From Lithospermum erythrorhizon (lineage: Eukaryota > Streptophyta > Magnoliopsida > Boraginales > Boraginaceae), in NCBI GenBank assembly GCA_019722365.1, contig JADFUC010001567.1, forward strand, positions 124,001 to 188,000: a stretch of DNA of 64,000 nucleotides, given 5' to 3'. A program made the translations under genes and the position numbers. Shown here piece after piece: positions 18,431 through 28,964 of the stretch. Each line of letters opens with the position of its first letter. Position 1 is the first letter of the stretch. A model generated the notes under the pieces. The model was not told where the DNA came from, made no database searches, and saw nothing but the letters and a program-made list of their open reading frames with translations.

Positions 18431-21170
18431 CAACATAAATCGTTATATGTTAATACTATATAGATTTATAGCATTTATATTAATGAACCCTCAATGATTT
18501 AAGCAGATTAATATTTTCAATTTTAACAAGAATTTAAGTCATGTTAAATATTTAAATAATTAATCTTGACCCTCGTGGGGTTTAGAATTAATTATTTCAA
18601 TTTTAGAGTTTAATTTAAAGTTAAACTCTATTTTTTTCGCGATTTTCCGGGCCTGTATCGGTTTATTTGGTTAACCGATAAATATTTGGGATATATTTTC
18701 CAGTGAAATTTTTTTTGGCCATCCCATGTATTTTCTTGACAATTTTCGAACCACTCGTGTGGTGGAGATGTTCGATTGTCTCAATTTTCCGAACACGAGC
18801 TTTACTTGTCCAACAATAACCAAGCAATGGGCTTTTAGAGGCAGTTACTTAGGATTCAATACATTTAAGCGTAGAGATGAGACGAAAAATTAAATTTCAT
18901 CATCTTTTTCTAGCCACGACTCCCGAGGTGAGGTTCGGGGTTATTTTTTTTTTCTTCTTGTTTTCTTGCACAACTTGATACACTTTGATGTTTTTATATG
19001 ATTACGTAATCATACTAACATCTTTTCGTGTGTTTCTACAAGATTAAAACTGAGGATTTCCGTCAAAAGTTTACAACTTTTGAAGAATTTGGAGTTTAAA
19101 TCCAATAAAGTTAGTAAGCTTTATGCTTTCCTTATATTTTTTATTGCTTGATTAGTATCTTTAGTGATGTTGTATATGCGTGGTCTTCACGCTTTAATTC
19201 ACCATAAAAATCAAAACTTCGTATATTTTGATGATCGTGAATATTTGACTTTTTAATTTGATTTTTTTGTTGTGGCATGATCACCGATTACTTCCTGTAC
19301 TAGTTTGATGGTAAATCGATCTTTAGCTATATTCTAAAAAATATAGAAATAATTTTGCTTAAAATCGGGTTTTGGTTAAATCAGCTATTGTTTTGTTGTA
19401 ATGCCCATAGTTCCGTTGCTTATCTGTTTGATGTTATTTATATATCTTAAAATATTTTTATGAGACGATCGTTTTGATAGGTAGAAAGGTCTTCAGGTTA
19501 ATTAAAGAGTCAAGATATAGGCCCTTGAAGTTTCGTCTTTGGGGGTTGAACTTCGATTAGCTACTTCTGAAGCTTTGGGGTATTTCTTCTAGATCGGGAC
19601 TCCGATTGATTGATTCTAATTTTCATGCTCGTGAGTCTAGTTTCTGCTAATTTTTTTATGGAATTTTCTGGATAGTTTAAGCCTCTGTTTTTATTCAAGA
19701 ACATTGCGTATGAGATTTGTCGGTCCATCGTTTGCTTTTGGCTCTCTTTTGATTTGGCTTACGCTCGTGTGCCCTTGCGTTCATGTGGCGTAGGAGTTGG
19801 AAATTGCATGTAGAATGGACTTTTGAAATTCATTTGAGTACGTTCCGCTTCCCCTTCTCTGTTCTTCTTTGCTTTATTTGTTTTGTGGGTTGAGCTTGTG
19901 ACTTGGGATGTTGGGCACGTGCTTTTCGCGTCCTTGTCGATATGCTCACAGTTCTTTGGTCATAGCTCTTGTAGGTAGGTAGTATATATATCCTATGTCC
20001 GATACAGTGCGAGAAACCATGGGTTTTTAGTGGTATGGAATGAGTATGAAACGTTCTCTTTGCTTTCTTTTGACCCACTGGCTTTCTTGGAATTCTTTAT
20101 TTTAGTTTTTCGGAGTCCTTGTCTTAAACTCCTTTGCTTGAGGGGACGTTAGTAAGCAAGGAGCGTTCCCTCTTTCTTTCCAACCTTATTCTTTGGTGTT
20201 TTGCTTTGACTCGGCCTTTCCTTAATTTGATTTGATAGTGAGTAACTTTCATGAGTTGGAGATGATCACTCTTCTCCTACTCGTTAGTCTGCTGTGATGT
20301 TGATACTTCCTCATGAGAGAGGGGATGCCGTCCCTTTGAATTTGCGTAGTCCGTGGGGTTCGTCTTCTCTTTCTTTGGTGAATTGTGCCATCACGTGCAC
20401 TCTGCTCTTGATTTATCTTGATTTGCTTGTGCTTGATGCTTGCCTCACAGTGCTAAATCACTTTTTGGTTTGCTGTTGTTTTATTTCTTTTGCCTTGAAA
20501 TTTAGGTAGCTCATCCATACTCCCTCTAAGTAAGATCTCTTGTGATATCATGAGTGCTTGGACATCTTTCTTGTTGGTGTAGGGGACCTTCATTTTTTAT
20601 CCTCGATATTCATAACACGAATTGCATGGATAGATAAATGACGTACCTCTATCCTTGAAGTGTTATACCTTGGCATTCATACATTGCATAGGGTACATGT
20701 TTGGTGCGCCCACGGAGGCTATCGCGGGATCTTACTTTTGACTTTATCTTACTTCATGTCTTGTACTTTCCATTATTTCTTTGCATTTGCCTCGAAGCAT
20801 CATGACTTCCAACTTGATAGTCCCCGGATCCGAGAGTTTTAGTAGTGTTCCGCTTGTATACGGGTCGGGTTACAATCTAGGAGCCTTCTTGGCGTAGTCC
20901 CGTCTTGAATTGCGTCTTCACCTCGGAAGCTTTAACAACTTAGCTGGGGTTACTTGTTGGTGTGGGCTTGTGCAGTTCAAGGCTGAGCCCGATAATCTTG
21001 CTCGAAAGTTTGATAACTGCTCTTGAAGAGATGGATTGCTTTGATTTGTTAATTTGATAGATTATACATCCTGGCTCTTGAAGCTCGTTGGATCTTTGTG
21101 GATGTCTGACCCGACTTTAGGGCTAGTGGTCAAGATACTTATGTTAAATTTTAAGTATTGGACAAGACGA

Positions 21171-21503
21171 TATGTTCTTTGTTGGCCTTAGCAACTTAGT
21201 AGTCGGAATAATCATGTCAGCTTTTTGAGGCTTCTTTGGACATGATGAGATATGTTCTGGTAGTCTTAAGCGACTTAGTAGTCGGAATGACCGTATCCGG
21301 CTTTGGGCTTGTTGGACATAGTGTATATGTTCACAGTGACACTTGAAACAGTCAAAATGACCATGTGCGGCTTTGGAGGCTTGTTGGACAGTATATGTTC
21401 TTGGTAGCATAGCGGCTTAGTAGTGAAATGACCCGTATCCGGCTTTAGAGGCTTGTTGGACATAGCGTAAATGTTCTTTGGCGGCCTTACTGACTTAGTA
21501 GTC
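21171..21503 (-). repeat. Tandem array, unit about 75 bp, about 4.5 copies
   Basis: Each unit starts TATGTTCT and contains GACTTAGTAGTCGGAATGAC and GGCTTGTTGGACA. Unit starts lie near 21171, 21251, 21326, 21393 and 21469. The minus-strand open frames here simply reflect the repeats. Confidence 0.85.
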
Positions 21504-22389
21504 AGGGACGGTCTACATTCATATGGATATTCTTCGTTGAATATCTAGAGGCCTTGAAGTTTCCGTGCTTCGGGTAGAAGGATCCTCCAAATTTCATGAA
21601 AGGATGTATTTCTTCTTGAACTGGACAACTCTATCGGGGAATCTTGATGTATTAATTGTCGAACACGCCCCGAGCTATTGGGACCCCGGTCCTCACGAGT
21701 TTTTAGAGATAATGTTGGGATGGAAAAGTTGGGCTTTAATGCCACTCCGTTGTCTTATACGCCTCGTGAGGTGCCGGACTCCGTTCCTTCCAGCTTACGT
21801 CATAGACCGTCATTCGTTTGCTTAGCCGACAGTGTCTAATGTAGTAGTTGTTGAGCGATGTTGCTTTTGTCCGTGTCTTCATCATCACTTTAGTCCCAGG
21901 GTTCAAAGTTGTATTCTTGAACTTTAGTCGGAAAGTTGATCTAGGAGCTTTAGTAGTGTAATCCTTTACCGGTATTTGCCGAGAACTTCACCAGGGGCTT
22001 ACGTGACGGCGTGAATGCGAGGGTTACTTGTTGATGTGGGCTTATGCCATGTCAGGTATGGAATGGCGGAACATCCATCGCTTGTTCGTCGTAGTCCTCG
22101 GTCCCGAACCGTTGTCGAATTAGGTAGGGATTCATTTCTCTTTTTCTTCGCGCTTGATGTATTGGATCTCTTTTCTTAACTTTATGGTTTATTCCAGCAA
22201 TGCCTGCTTAGATTGTTGTTTTATTGCTGCTACTTTCTTTTCTTTCATTGCATGCCCTTGGTTTTACTTAGTCCGACCCTTGTAGGACAACATGAATGTT
22301 GTTTTAGATTATGGCTGCACTTGATATGTATCAAGCTACCTACGTACCTCGCAGATCACTCCTTGAGGATCAAGCCAAACGTAGTTCAA

Positions 22390-22585
22390 GGGGGGTTTGA
22401 TCTTTTAACCTCATACCAAGGAGGGTTGGGCAGTTTATCCTCATGCTCAAGAGGTTGTGGGCAGTTTATCCTCATGCTCAGGAGGGTGGTTGATAGTTTA
22501 AGCTCGTATCAAGGAGTGGAGTGGGCAGTTTATCCTCGTGCTCAGGAGGGTGTGGGCAATTTATCCTTATGCTCAGGAGCGTTCT
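22390..22585 (-). repeat. Minisatellite, unit 31-34 bp, about six copies
   Basis: The unit is GGGCAGTTTATCCTCATGCT followed by CAGGAGGGTGT. Copies start near 22393, 22427, 22459, 22490, 22525 and 22556 with minor changes. The two overlapping plus-strand open frames are repeat artefacts. Confidence 0.85.
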
Positions 22586-23579
22586 TGAGTGTGCTTTAGA
22601 AATATTTGAACCTCGGGTTTCGACTGCTCGTGCGTCTTACCCTTGTTCTGGTAGTTTCTTGTTTTGCTTGAAGTCTCAACCCGTTGACGGATTTCATGAA
22701 TATAGGGTACTGGTGACTTACATACTTAGGCATTAGCCTTCGAGGCAGGCACTCGTTCCATAACGTCTGCTCGTGGACGTATTTATATCTGGTCGTTCAG
22801 CCTTGTGAAGAACTTCGTCGAAATGCTATTTGGTTTGAGACCGATTAGAGTCCCGTAGGATTTGTTTGTAGATATAGCGATGGATCCTAGTTCCTCTAAT
22901 TATTCTAGAGAATAATTGCGTGCAGACTTCGTGTCCCTAGGGTTCGTGCGTTAAATCTTAATCTCTTCATCTCACTAATACATGGGAAAGTAGACATGAA
23001 TTTGGCCTTCATTAGCTTCGAGGATGAGGACTTTGATTGCTTGTTGGAGTTGGAGGGTAGCTTTTTTCTGGTATATGATTTCCTCTTGCTCTTGAAGCTT
23101 CGACCCTCGAAGTGTTGTTGACGGTCTTACATACTCGAGGCGCTTCTCCGCCCAGACGGGGCCGGTCGTTTCATAGCGTCTACTGTGGATGTATGCTCGG
23201 GTGATCCCGGTTTTTCTTGAGAATTCATCGAGGATGCCTTGGTTGGAGTAGTGCGTGAGTATTACGTGTGGTGATTCATGCACATATCATTGAGTCTCGG
23301 TTCCTCACACTTCCTCAAGGAGTATTCTGTGGTTGGGGTTGGCATATTTGAATTCACGCTCCGTATGTCATGTATTACGTGTCTTTTCTTCTTGCATTAT
23401 GCATGTGGGAGGTTGACCATGAATATTTCCTTCATTGCTTCCCAAGATTGTGTCTTCGGCCTAAGAAGGTATACACATTCGATGTTCTCGTCTTGTTCTT
23501 CTATGTTGTTAAAACATAGGCGAGCTTTCTTCTTCTTACGTGCTTCCTCCTTAGCTCACAGGGTTAGTTTTTCCAATAC

Positions 23580-24110
23580 GTCGAAGAAACGTTTTCTTTG
23601 AATCACATTGCCTCCAACCTTAGGAAGACTGACTTCCTCTTGGTTTTCTTCTTGAGGGTAGAGATTGCCCCCAACACGAGGAATCTTGGCGCCGTTCTCA
23701 CGTATTTGATTTGTAAAGTGCTTTCATCGGCCTCCGTATGTAGTGGTTTGACAACCTCTTGATTAGGACACAAAAGCAATTGGTTTGGTGGCCATATGTA
23801 TCTCAATCCCTCGGTTGAGTTCTTGATGAATTATCCTTCCTTTTACCATCTCACAGGTATTTCAACCGTGTCCTTTGTTGTCAATAACTTCAGGTGGTAG
23901 TTGTCAATGGCTGTCTTTGATGAGGATATCCACACACTTGTGATTAGGAGGTCGTAGGCTTTTGGACCCATGGTTCCATGTTCTATCTGGGGTCCTTCTT
24001 TTGGTACCACGAAACCTTTAAGGGGCGACGCTGCCACCTTTTCGGGTTGAGTGAGGGGTAGGGTTAGGCCTTCGAGTGCTTGAGCTAAGTCTTCCTCTGC
24101 TTCTTGTAAT
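23580..24110 (-). pseudogene. Post-protease polyprotein remnant of the Tat-type element
   Basis: On the minus strand, 23843-24037 carries the GTMGPKAYDLL block that follows protease in Retand/Tat polyproteins, and 23603-23650 carries a KRKSVF.RLE segment matching their K.R.SVF.RLG block. This region normally links protease to reverse transcriptase. Frames shift between blocks. No RT follows, so the coding region appears to stop here. Confidence 0.6.
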
Positions 24111-24229
24111 GTCGAGGTAGCTGTTTGAGGTAAAGAAGTCGTCTAGGGCGCCTTTGACCCTTCGATTGCGAATGGATTCTCATCCACTTTGACCATTTTC
24201 TGCGTCCCATCCTTGTAATACTTCAAGCA

Positions 24230-24590
24230 TTGGTGGAGTGTAGAGGGACAGCATTACTACTGTTGATCCAAGGTCTTCCTAGTAGGATATTATACGTGAC
24301 CTTGGCATCTATCACGTGGAACCAGGATGTAGTCTCCAACTCCCCTATCACCAAGTGCAGACTTACTTTTCTGAGGTTCCGGCTCCTCCTTGGTTAAAGC
24401 CTTGAATTATAATCTTGGGGAGGCTGGCTATGCTAAGTCTTTAGTGGAGATGCCTATCGGTTTGATATGCATTTGGAAGGATGTTTCTGGTGATCCTCAT
24501 CTACCCGACGTACCTTATGTGACTTTTCGTTAGCGTAGCCTGACACATAAAGTGGTTTATTATGAGTATCATCTTTTTGTGGTAGGTCTT
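24230..24590 (-). pseudogene. Aspartic protease remnant of the Tat-type element
   Basis: Reading the minus strand, the N-terminal block HNKPLYVSGYANEK (about 24500-24565) is followed by KII-IQGFN near 24400 and by FHVIDAKVTYNILLGRPW near 24270-24325, the usual end of Tat proteases. The stretch that should hold the catalytic D-G-[GS]-S instead reads RVDEDHQ or ITRNILP depending on frame, so catalysis is lost. Stops and frameshifts separate the blocks. Confidence 0.65.
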
Positions 24591-24599
24591 CAGCAGTGA

Positions 24600-25139
24600 A
24601 TATGATGACGAAAGTCTGGAGGCTTGTCGGCGGGCGGCGTGCCACCCAGTGCCGGCGGTGGTCAGTGCTTCCGAATTCAACACATCGTGGCGAGCCGTGG
24701 TCCTCATCATCCCGAGTGATGCACCCGTAGCTTTCGTTAGGATAACTTTCTCTCCCAATAGTCTTGAATGCGTTGACCTCACTAGGTTGGATGATGGTGA
24801 GGGTTATGTGGTTGGAAGTCTTCTTCCAAGGTAATCCTTCTTTCTTGCGAGATCCGCTACCCGCTCTTTGAATATGAAACATTTTTCAATGGGATGCCCT
24901 AGTATCCAAGTTGGGCTCCGTGCTACTATTTGCCTCCTCGGGTCTCTTTGACTCTGGGAGTTCTATGAGTTTTTCTTTCATCAGCTCGTCAAACATCGTA
25001 GGGATGTCGGAATCAAGGAAGGGATATTCCTTCTCACCCATCTCGCGGCGTGAGACAACTTCATGCACTTCCAATTAGAGCCGCCCTCGACCGTCTTGAG
25101 GTCCCGAAGATGAACTTTTGTTATTTTAGAAGTCACGGC
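24600..25139 (-). pseudogene. gag C-terminal part of the Tat-type element
   Basis: The minus strand encodes FLDSDIPTMFDELMKEKLIE followed by LPESKRPEEA (24886-25040), then, after a frameshift, HPIEKCFIFKERVADLARKK (about 24840-24896). These are the characteristic linker and zinc-finger-like end of Retand/Tat gag. The reading frame is broken just upstream by a TAA and then by the inserted solo LTR at 25145; the N-terminal half continues from 27559. Confidence 0.75.
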
Positions 25140-25144
25140 GTGTG

Positions 25145-27553
25145 TGTAATAACTCCGTCCGAGAATTTAAAATATAATTAAATTTTCAATTATTAAAATG
25201 TGATATTTTAAAAGTTGAATATTTTAATAACATTTCTTCTAGACTCGAACTACTTTTTATCGTTAAGTTGAACTCTCGGGAAAATTCCCTATTCGGTTTT
25301 AAAATATGTTTTGCGCTATCTAGTTGTTATCACCCAAGAGTGGGTCAAAGGGAATCAAACCTCACCACTCTCACCAACCCCTCCCCCCTCCCAATTCATT
25401 TTTTTCACTTTTCTCCCTCAATTTTAATACGATTTTTGGGGTTTTAGCATTTTGGATTCTCCTCGACATTTCACATCTTAGAGGTAAGAAAGGTCGAATT
25501 GTAAATTTTATCACATTTGAACTCGGTTGACTTTTTACTATTCGATTTAAATTTAGATAATAAGTTGTTAGATCCTTAAATTAGTTGTTTTAGAGTTAAA
25601 TTGGAAGATTGTTGAGTATTTCATGAATTATGGAAGGTTTGACTTGGTTGATTTTCGAGTTGACTTTTGTTGACTTTTTCAAAACGGTTTTAAAATGGTA
25701 TAAGTATGTTCTTGGACCTTTATTATATAGTTGTTTGGTGAAAGTTGTGATTTATAAGTTGTTGGAAGAAATATTGAAATGAGTTTTTGTTAGATTTGAG
25801 TAGTAAAATGGGTTGAGATTAAAGATGGTTAGAAAATGGAATAATTAGTTGTTAATATCGGAAACTTTATGAAAGCTTTAAAAGCTAGTAATTGGAACTT
25901 AATCATTAAAATGGATAGTTTTTGAACTTAAAGTTGAATAATGTTATAATAAGGAACTTTTTAGTTGGGTTATTTTGGGAGTATAAATATGAGATGAAGT
26001 AAAAGTAAAGACTATATTACTAGTTGTACATTATAAGTAGTAATTATAATTTTGAATACTTGTTCGGGCGTTGATCGTGGGAAAGATTCGTTGTTGTGTG
26101 ATTGCGTGGGTTTATATAGCTAGCGAGATGAGTAGTTATCTCCGCGGGTGTTTATATATGTATTCTTGGTGTGAGCTATGATATTGTTTGTGATTACTTG
26201 AGACTTATAAATGTGAATATTATTGATTGTGATTGATATTTGAGCATGATATTGTGGAATTATTATCTTGTTGATTGGATGTTGGAAGTTGAGTAGTTGA
26301 GCTATTGGGAGTGTTTAGTTAGAATCTGGGTGATTCGAGATGTGTTTTAGTCGAGTTTTGAGGTGTAGGCTTTCTGGTGATTTGACTTGTTGATATTTAA
26401 GATGAGATTGTTGGATGATTTGGTATTAAAGGATTTTACCTAAGAGTAGGAAATGATTGTGGGATAGGACCGTTCGGTTGTTATTGCCTCCTACTTCAGG
26501 ATTGAGTGTGTTGTTATTGCCTTGTACTTGAGGAAATTGAGTGTGTTGTTATTGCGCTTGTCTGACTGATGCAGTGTGTTGTTCTCCCTGCAGGTTGAGG
26601 TTGTTTATATGCGCATTAGTGGTAGAAAGCCGGATATGTTGAGTTGGTTGAGTTGTATATTGTGGATGTTGGCTGCTTTTGAGGTATAGTTGAGAGATTG
26701 GAGATGGATGATTGATAGCTAGAATTGTGGTATCTGTTTGGACTTTCATGGTTATAGTTTCATGTGGATTGTGTGATTTCTATCTTTGGTTGGATTCTTT
26801 ATTGAGACATGCTTGTTACGATATGTTGTTCCATGTGGAATGTATGATTTTTACCTTGAGATTGATTTTCTTATTGAGACCTTAGATTGTATTATTTTAT
26901 AGCATGTATAAGAATTCCATTGAAATCTTAAGTTATGGCCTTGATATGTATCTTTCTTTTTATTCTTGGAGGTTTATCTTGGATATATATATATATATAT
27001 ATGACTCCTAACTATATTTTACCATTTCGTTGTTTGTGGACTAAGTTTCACCCACAGCGATAAGTATTAAACAAACAGCGACTTACCTATTCGTCTTGGG
27101 CGCATGATTTTTAGTGTCAGGTTGACAGGTGGCGACTTTGACATCTTCGTCTTGTTTGTGTGATCATGGTTTGGAGCTTAGGTGGCGGCAATTGTGAATA
27201 ATCCTTCTGATGCCCCTGTCTAGCTGTTGTAGTTGTTGTTTCTATATTTTACCATTATACATCATGTTGTATTAGATCTCGGGCCCGAGATCGATTTTTA
27301 TTTCATGTATTTTGGCAAACTGATGTAAAGAATTTTGGGGAGTTTATGTTTTATGGATTGACTTGTGTGCTTAGGTATCGCCACGATGGATCGTTTTTTT
27401 GAAACCGTCTTTTCAGGACCTTTATTGTGAAATTTCGATTTGTTTTAAAAAGCAGTTGTCTTTAAAATGAGTCATCCATCGGTTGGTGACTACGGTGTTC
27501 GGATCGTGATGACTCGACCTCGAGGCGGCCGACTGGGGCGAATTAGATTCTGA
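25145..27553 (+). mobile_element. Solo LTR of a Tekay-type gypsy element inside gag
   Basis: This 2.4-kb segment starts TGTAATAAC and ends near GGGGCGAATTAG, the same terminal words as the LTRs at 35150-44157. Internally it shares with them GTTGACTTTT repeats, a TTGATCGTGGGAAA block and AGCTAGCGAGA. The five bases GTGTG precede it (25140-25144) and follow it (27554-27558), a target duplication. It separates the two halves of the Tat gag. Its last bases (TTCTGA) do not end in the expected CA, so the right end rests mainly on the duplication. It probably arose by LTR-LTR recombination. Confidence 0.65.
26981..27002. repeat. (TA)n microsatellite
   Basis: A short pure TA run inside the solo LTR. 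Confidence 0.9.
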
Positions 27554-27558
27554 GTGTG

Positions 27559-28460
27559 CTTCATTATTTTCTAGTTTGGAGTTTTATTTTGGCCTCTTAG
27601 GATGGAGTATTTGGACTTGAATTAAATTTTATGAGGGAGTAGAGGACACGTGCCCTTTATTTGCGGCAATCGCGACTCCCATATCATGTGCTTGCCTTGT
27701 TGTTCTTTGTTGCTTTCGAATGTCACGGGAAGTATTCCTTGCATGATGTATTACACGTCAATGCATTCATATATCTTGTGCGATATCGATGACTCTAAGA
27801 TTCTATCCTTGCCTTAATTGATTTCTCCGCCGGTCGATGAAATGCATGGCGACTCTTCTTTTCTTTGTTTGGTGGCGGTTACCTCCATCATGATAGATTT
27901 CCTCTTTGTCTTTGAAGAAGCGGTTGGGAATTAACTTCCCGGTTGAAGCCTAACTTCATCCCCTGGAAGCGGTCTCCCCGTCGATATACCGGTCGAAATC
28001 ATTCCCTTTGAGGGAGAAGGCATTTGTTTGAACATTTCATCCTTTGGTCCCAAACATTGTTGCACGTTTTAACAAAGTATGGGCTACGTGTTGTTTGGGG
28101 TTTCAGTTCCATCGAAGTGTTGGAACTTGGTTGGTACGGCCAGCCCTTAGGCATTTTGGTGATACATCACCGGCGAGATATAGGGCTTTATGTAGGTATA
28201 TGAAGGTGACTCCCGATCTTCATGACCTTTTATTTCCCCAGTATATACTCCTTCAGCTGTGCTGCTGGAATCATCCCATCTGCTGAAATGATAGGAGTTT
28301 CTACTATGTTCCTCGTTTAGTCGCGCCTTGATGAACACGAGGCATAGTGAGGATAGATGGAGGCGTCCTATCTCCCATTTTAGAGGAGTCACATGCACCT
28401 CATGCGCTGTTTGCCGGTGCTCTTGCTCTTGATCGTCATCTTTTTTTGACATCGGCGATA
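27559..28460 (-). pseudogene. gag N-terminal part of the Tat-type element
   Basis: Minus-strand 28104-28134 encodes KFQHFDGT, preceded by YQP and followed after a frameshift by a VKTCNN-like segment. This is the entry to the capsid domain in Tat gag (K.P.F..FDG...P..H...F...C.N.G). Around 27690-27740 ILPVTFES fits the later 'L...KP.TFEEL' block. Stops and frameshifts make it non-functional. The other half of gag lies beyond the inserted solo LTR. Confidence 0.55.
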
Positions 28461-28964
28461 TAGTTGTCTTCTTCTTGAATCTTTTGCGGCGTACTTTCTA
28501 CCATCCTGTTAAGGTAGCCATTTGTTCTTCAGGGAGTATGCAGTCATCATTCTTTGGTGCTAGGAAATCTGAGAGGCGGTGAATGAGCCGGACTCCGGTG
28601 CGATTCTGTTGGGTGTGCGGGTTAGAACCACGATTGTTTTTGAACTCTACAGTGTTCGTTCACCGAAGCTCTCATCTATATGTTGAAAAGGTTCCTCGGT
28701 GGCATTAGCAGCTAGTTGCTTCTCTCGTCATGACTTGGTCTTCTTCTAGAGCTGACGTATGTTAGCGAGAGAGACTACTTGAGGGTCTTTGAGGACATCT
28801 CGTCTGGTCCGCGTATTTGATGGACCCCGTCTTGATGACCCATTCTCCCTTGTAGTAGCCTTTGATACATGGAGAGGGTTAGGATAGTCACTCATAGTAA
28901 CATCTCTAGAGTTTGTCGGGAGTGACGAAAGGTAGTTGGCAGTCCCACAGTGCCATAGGCGCAA
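28461..28964 (-). other. 5' untranslated region of the Tat-type element
   Basis: Sequence between the 5' LTR and gag. The primer-binding-like stretch adjoins the LTR (28940-28964). The open frames here carry no known domain. Confidence 0.45.

Larger units (their letters stand above)
17815..22974 (-). other. Non-coding 3' region of the Tat-type element
   Basis: No polymerase motif is visible on either strand in this 5-kb stretch; the open frames are short and match nothing I know. It contains three tandem arrays (listed separately) and many lightly similar words, consistent with the fast-changing 3' untranslated region of Tat elements. A pyrimidine-rich run near 18946-18966 would be a purine tract on the element's strand, but it is 1.1 kb from the LTR. 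Confidence 0.5.

Noticed and set aside
22213..22736. Plus-strand repetitive proteins in the minisatellite
   Set aside because: The repeats in the protein follow directly from the 31-34-bp DNA repeat inside a minus-strand transposon, and the period does not keep a constant frame.
24454..24882. A single intact 142-codon minus-strand protein
   Set aside because: It mixes out-of-frame gag sequence with the start of protease; it is a chance fusion of frames in the decayed polyprotein, not a gene.
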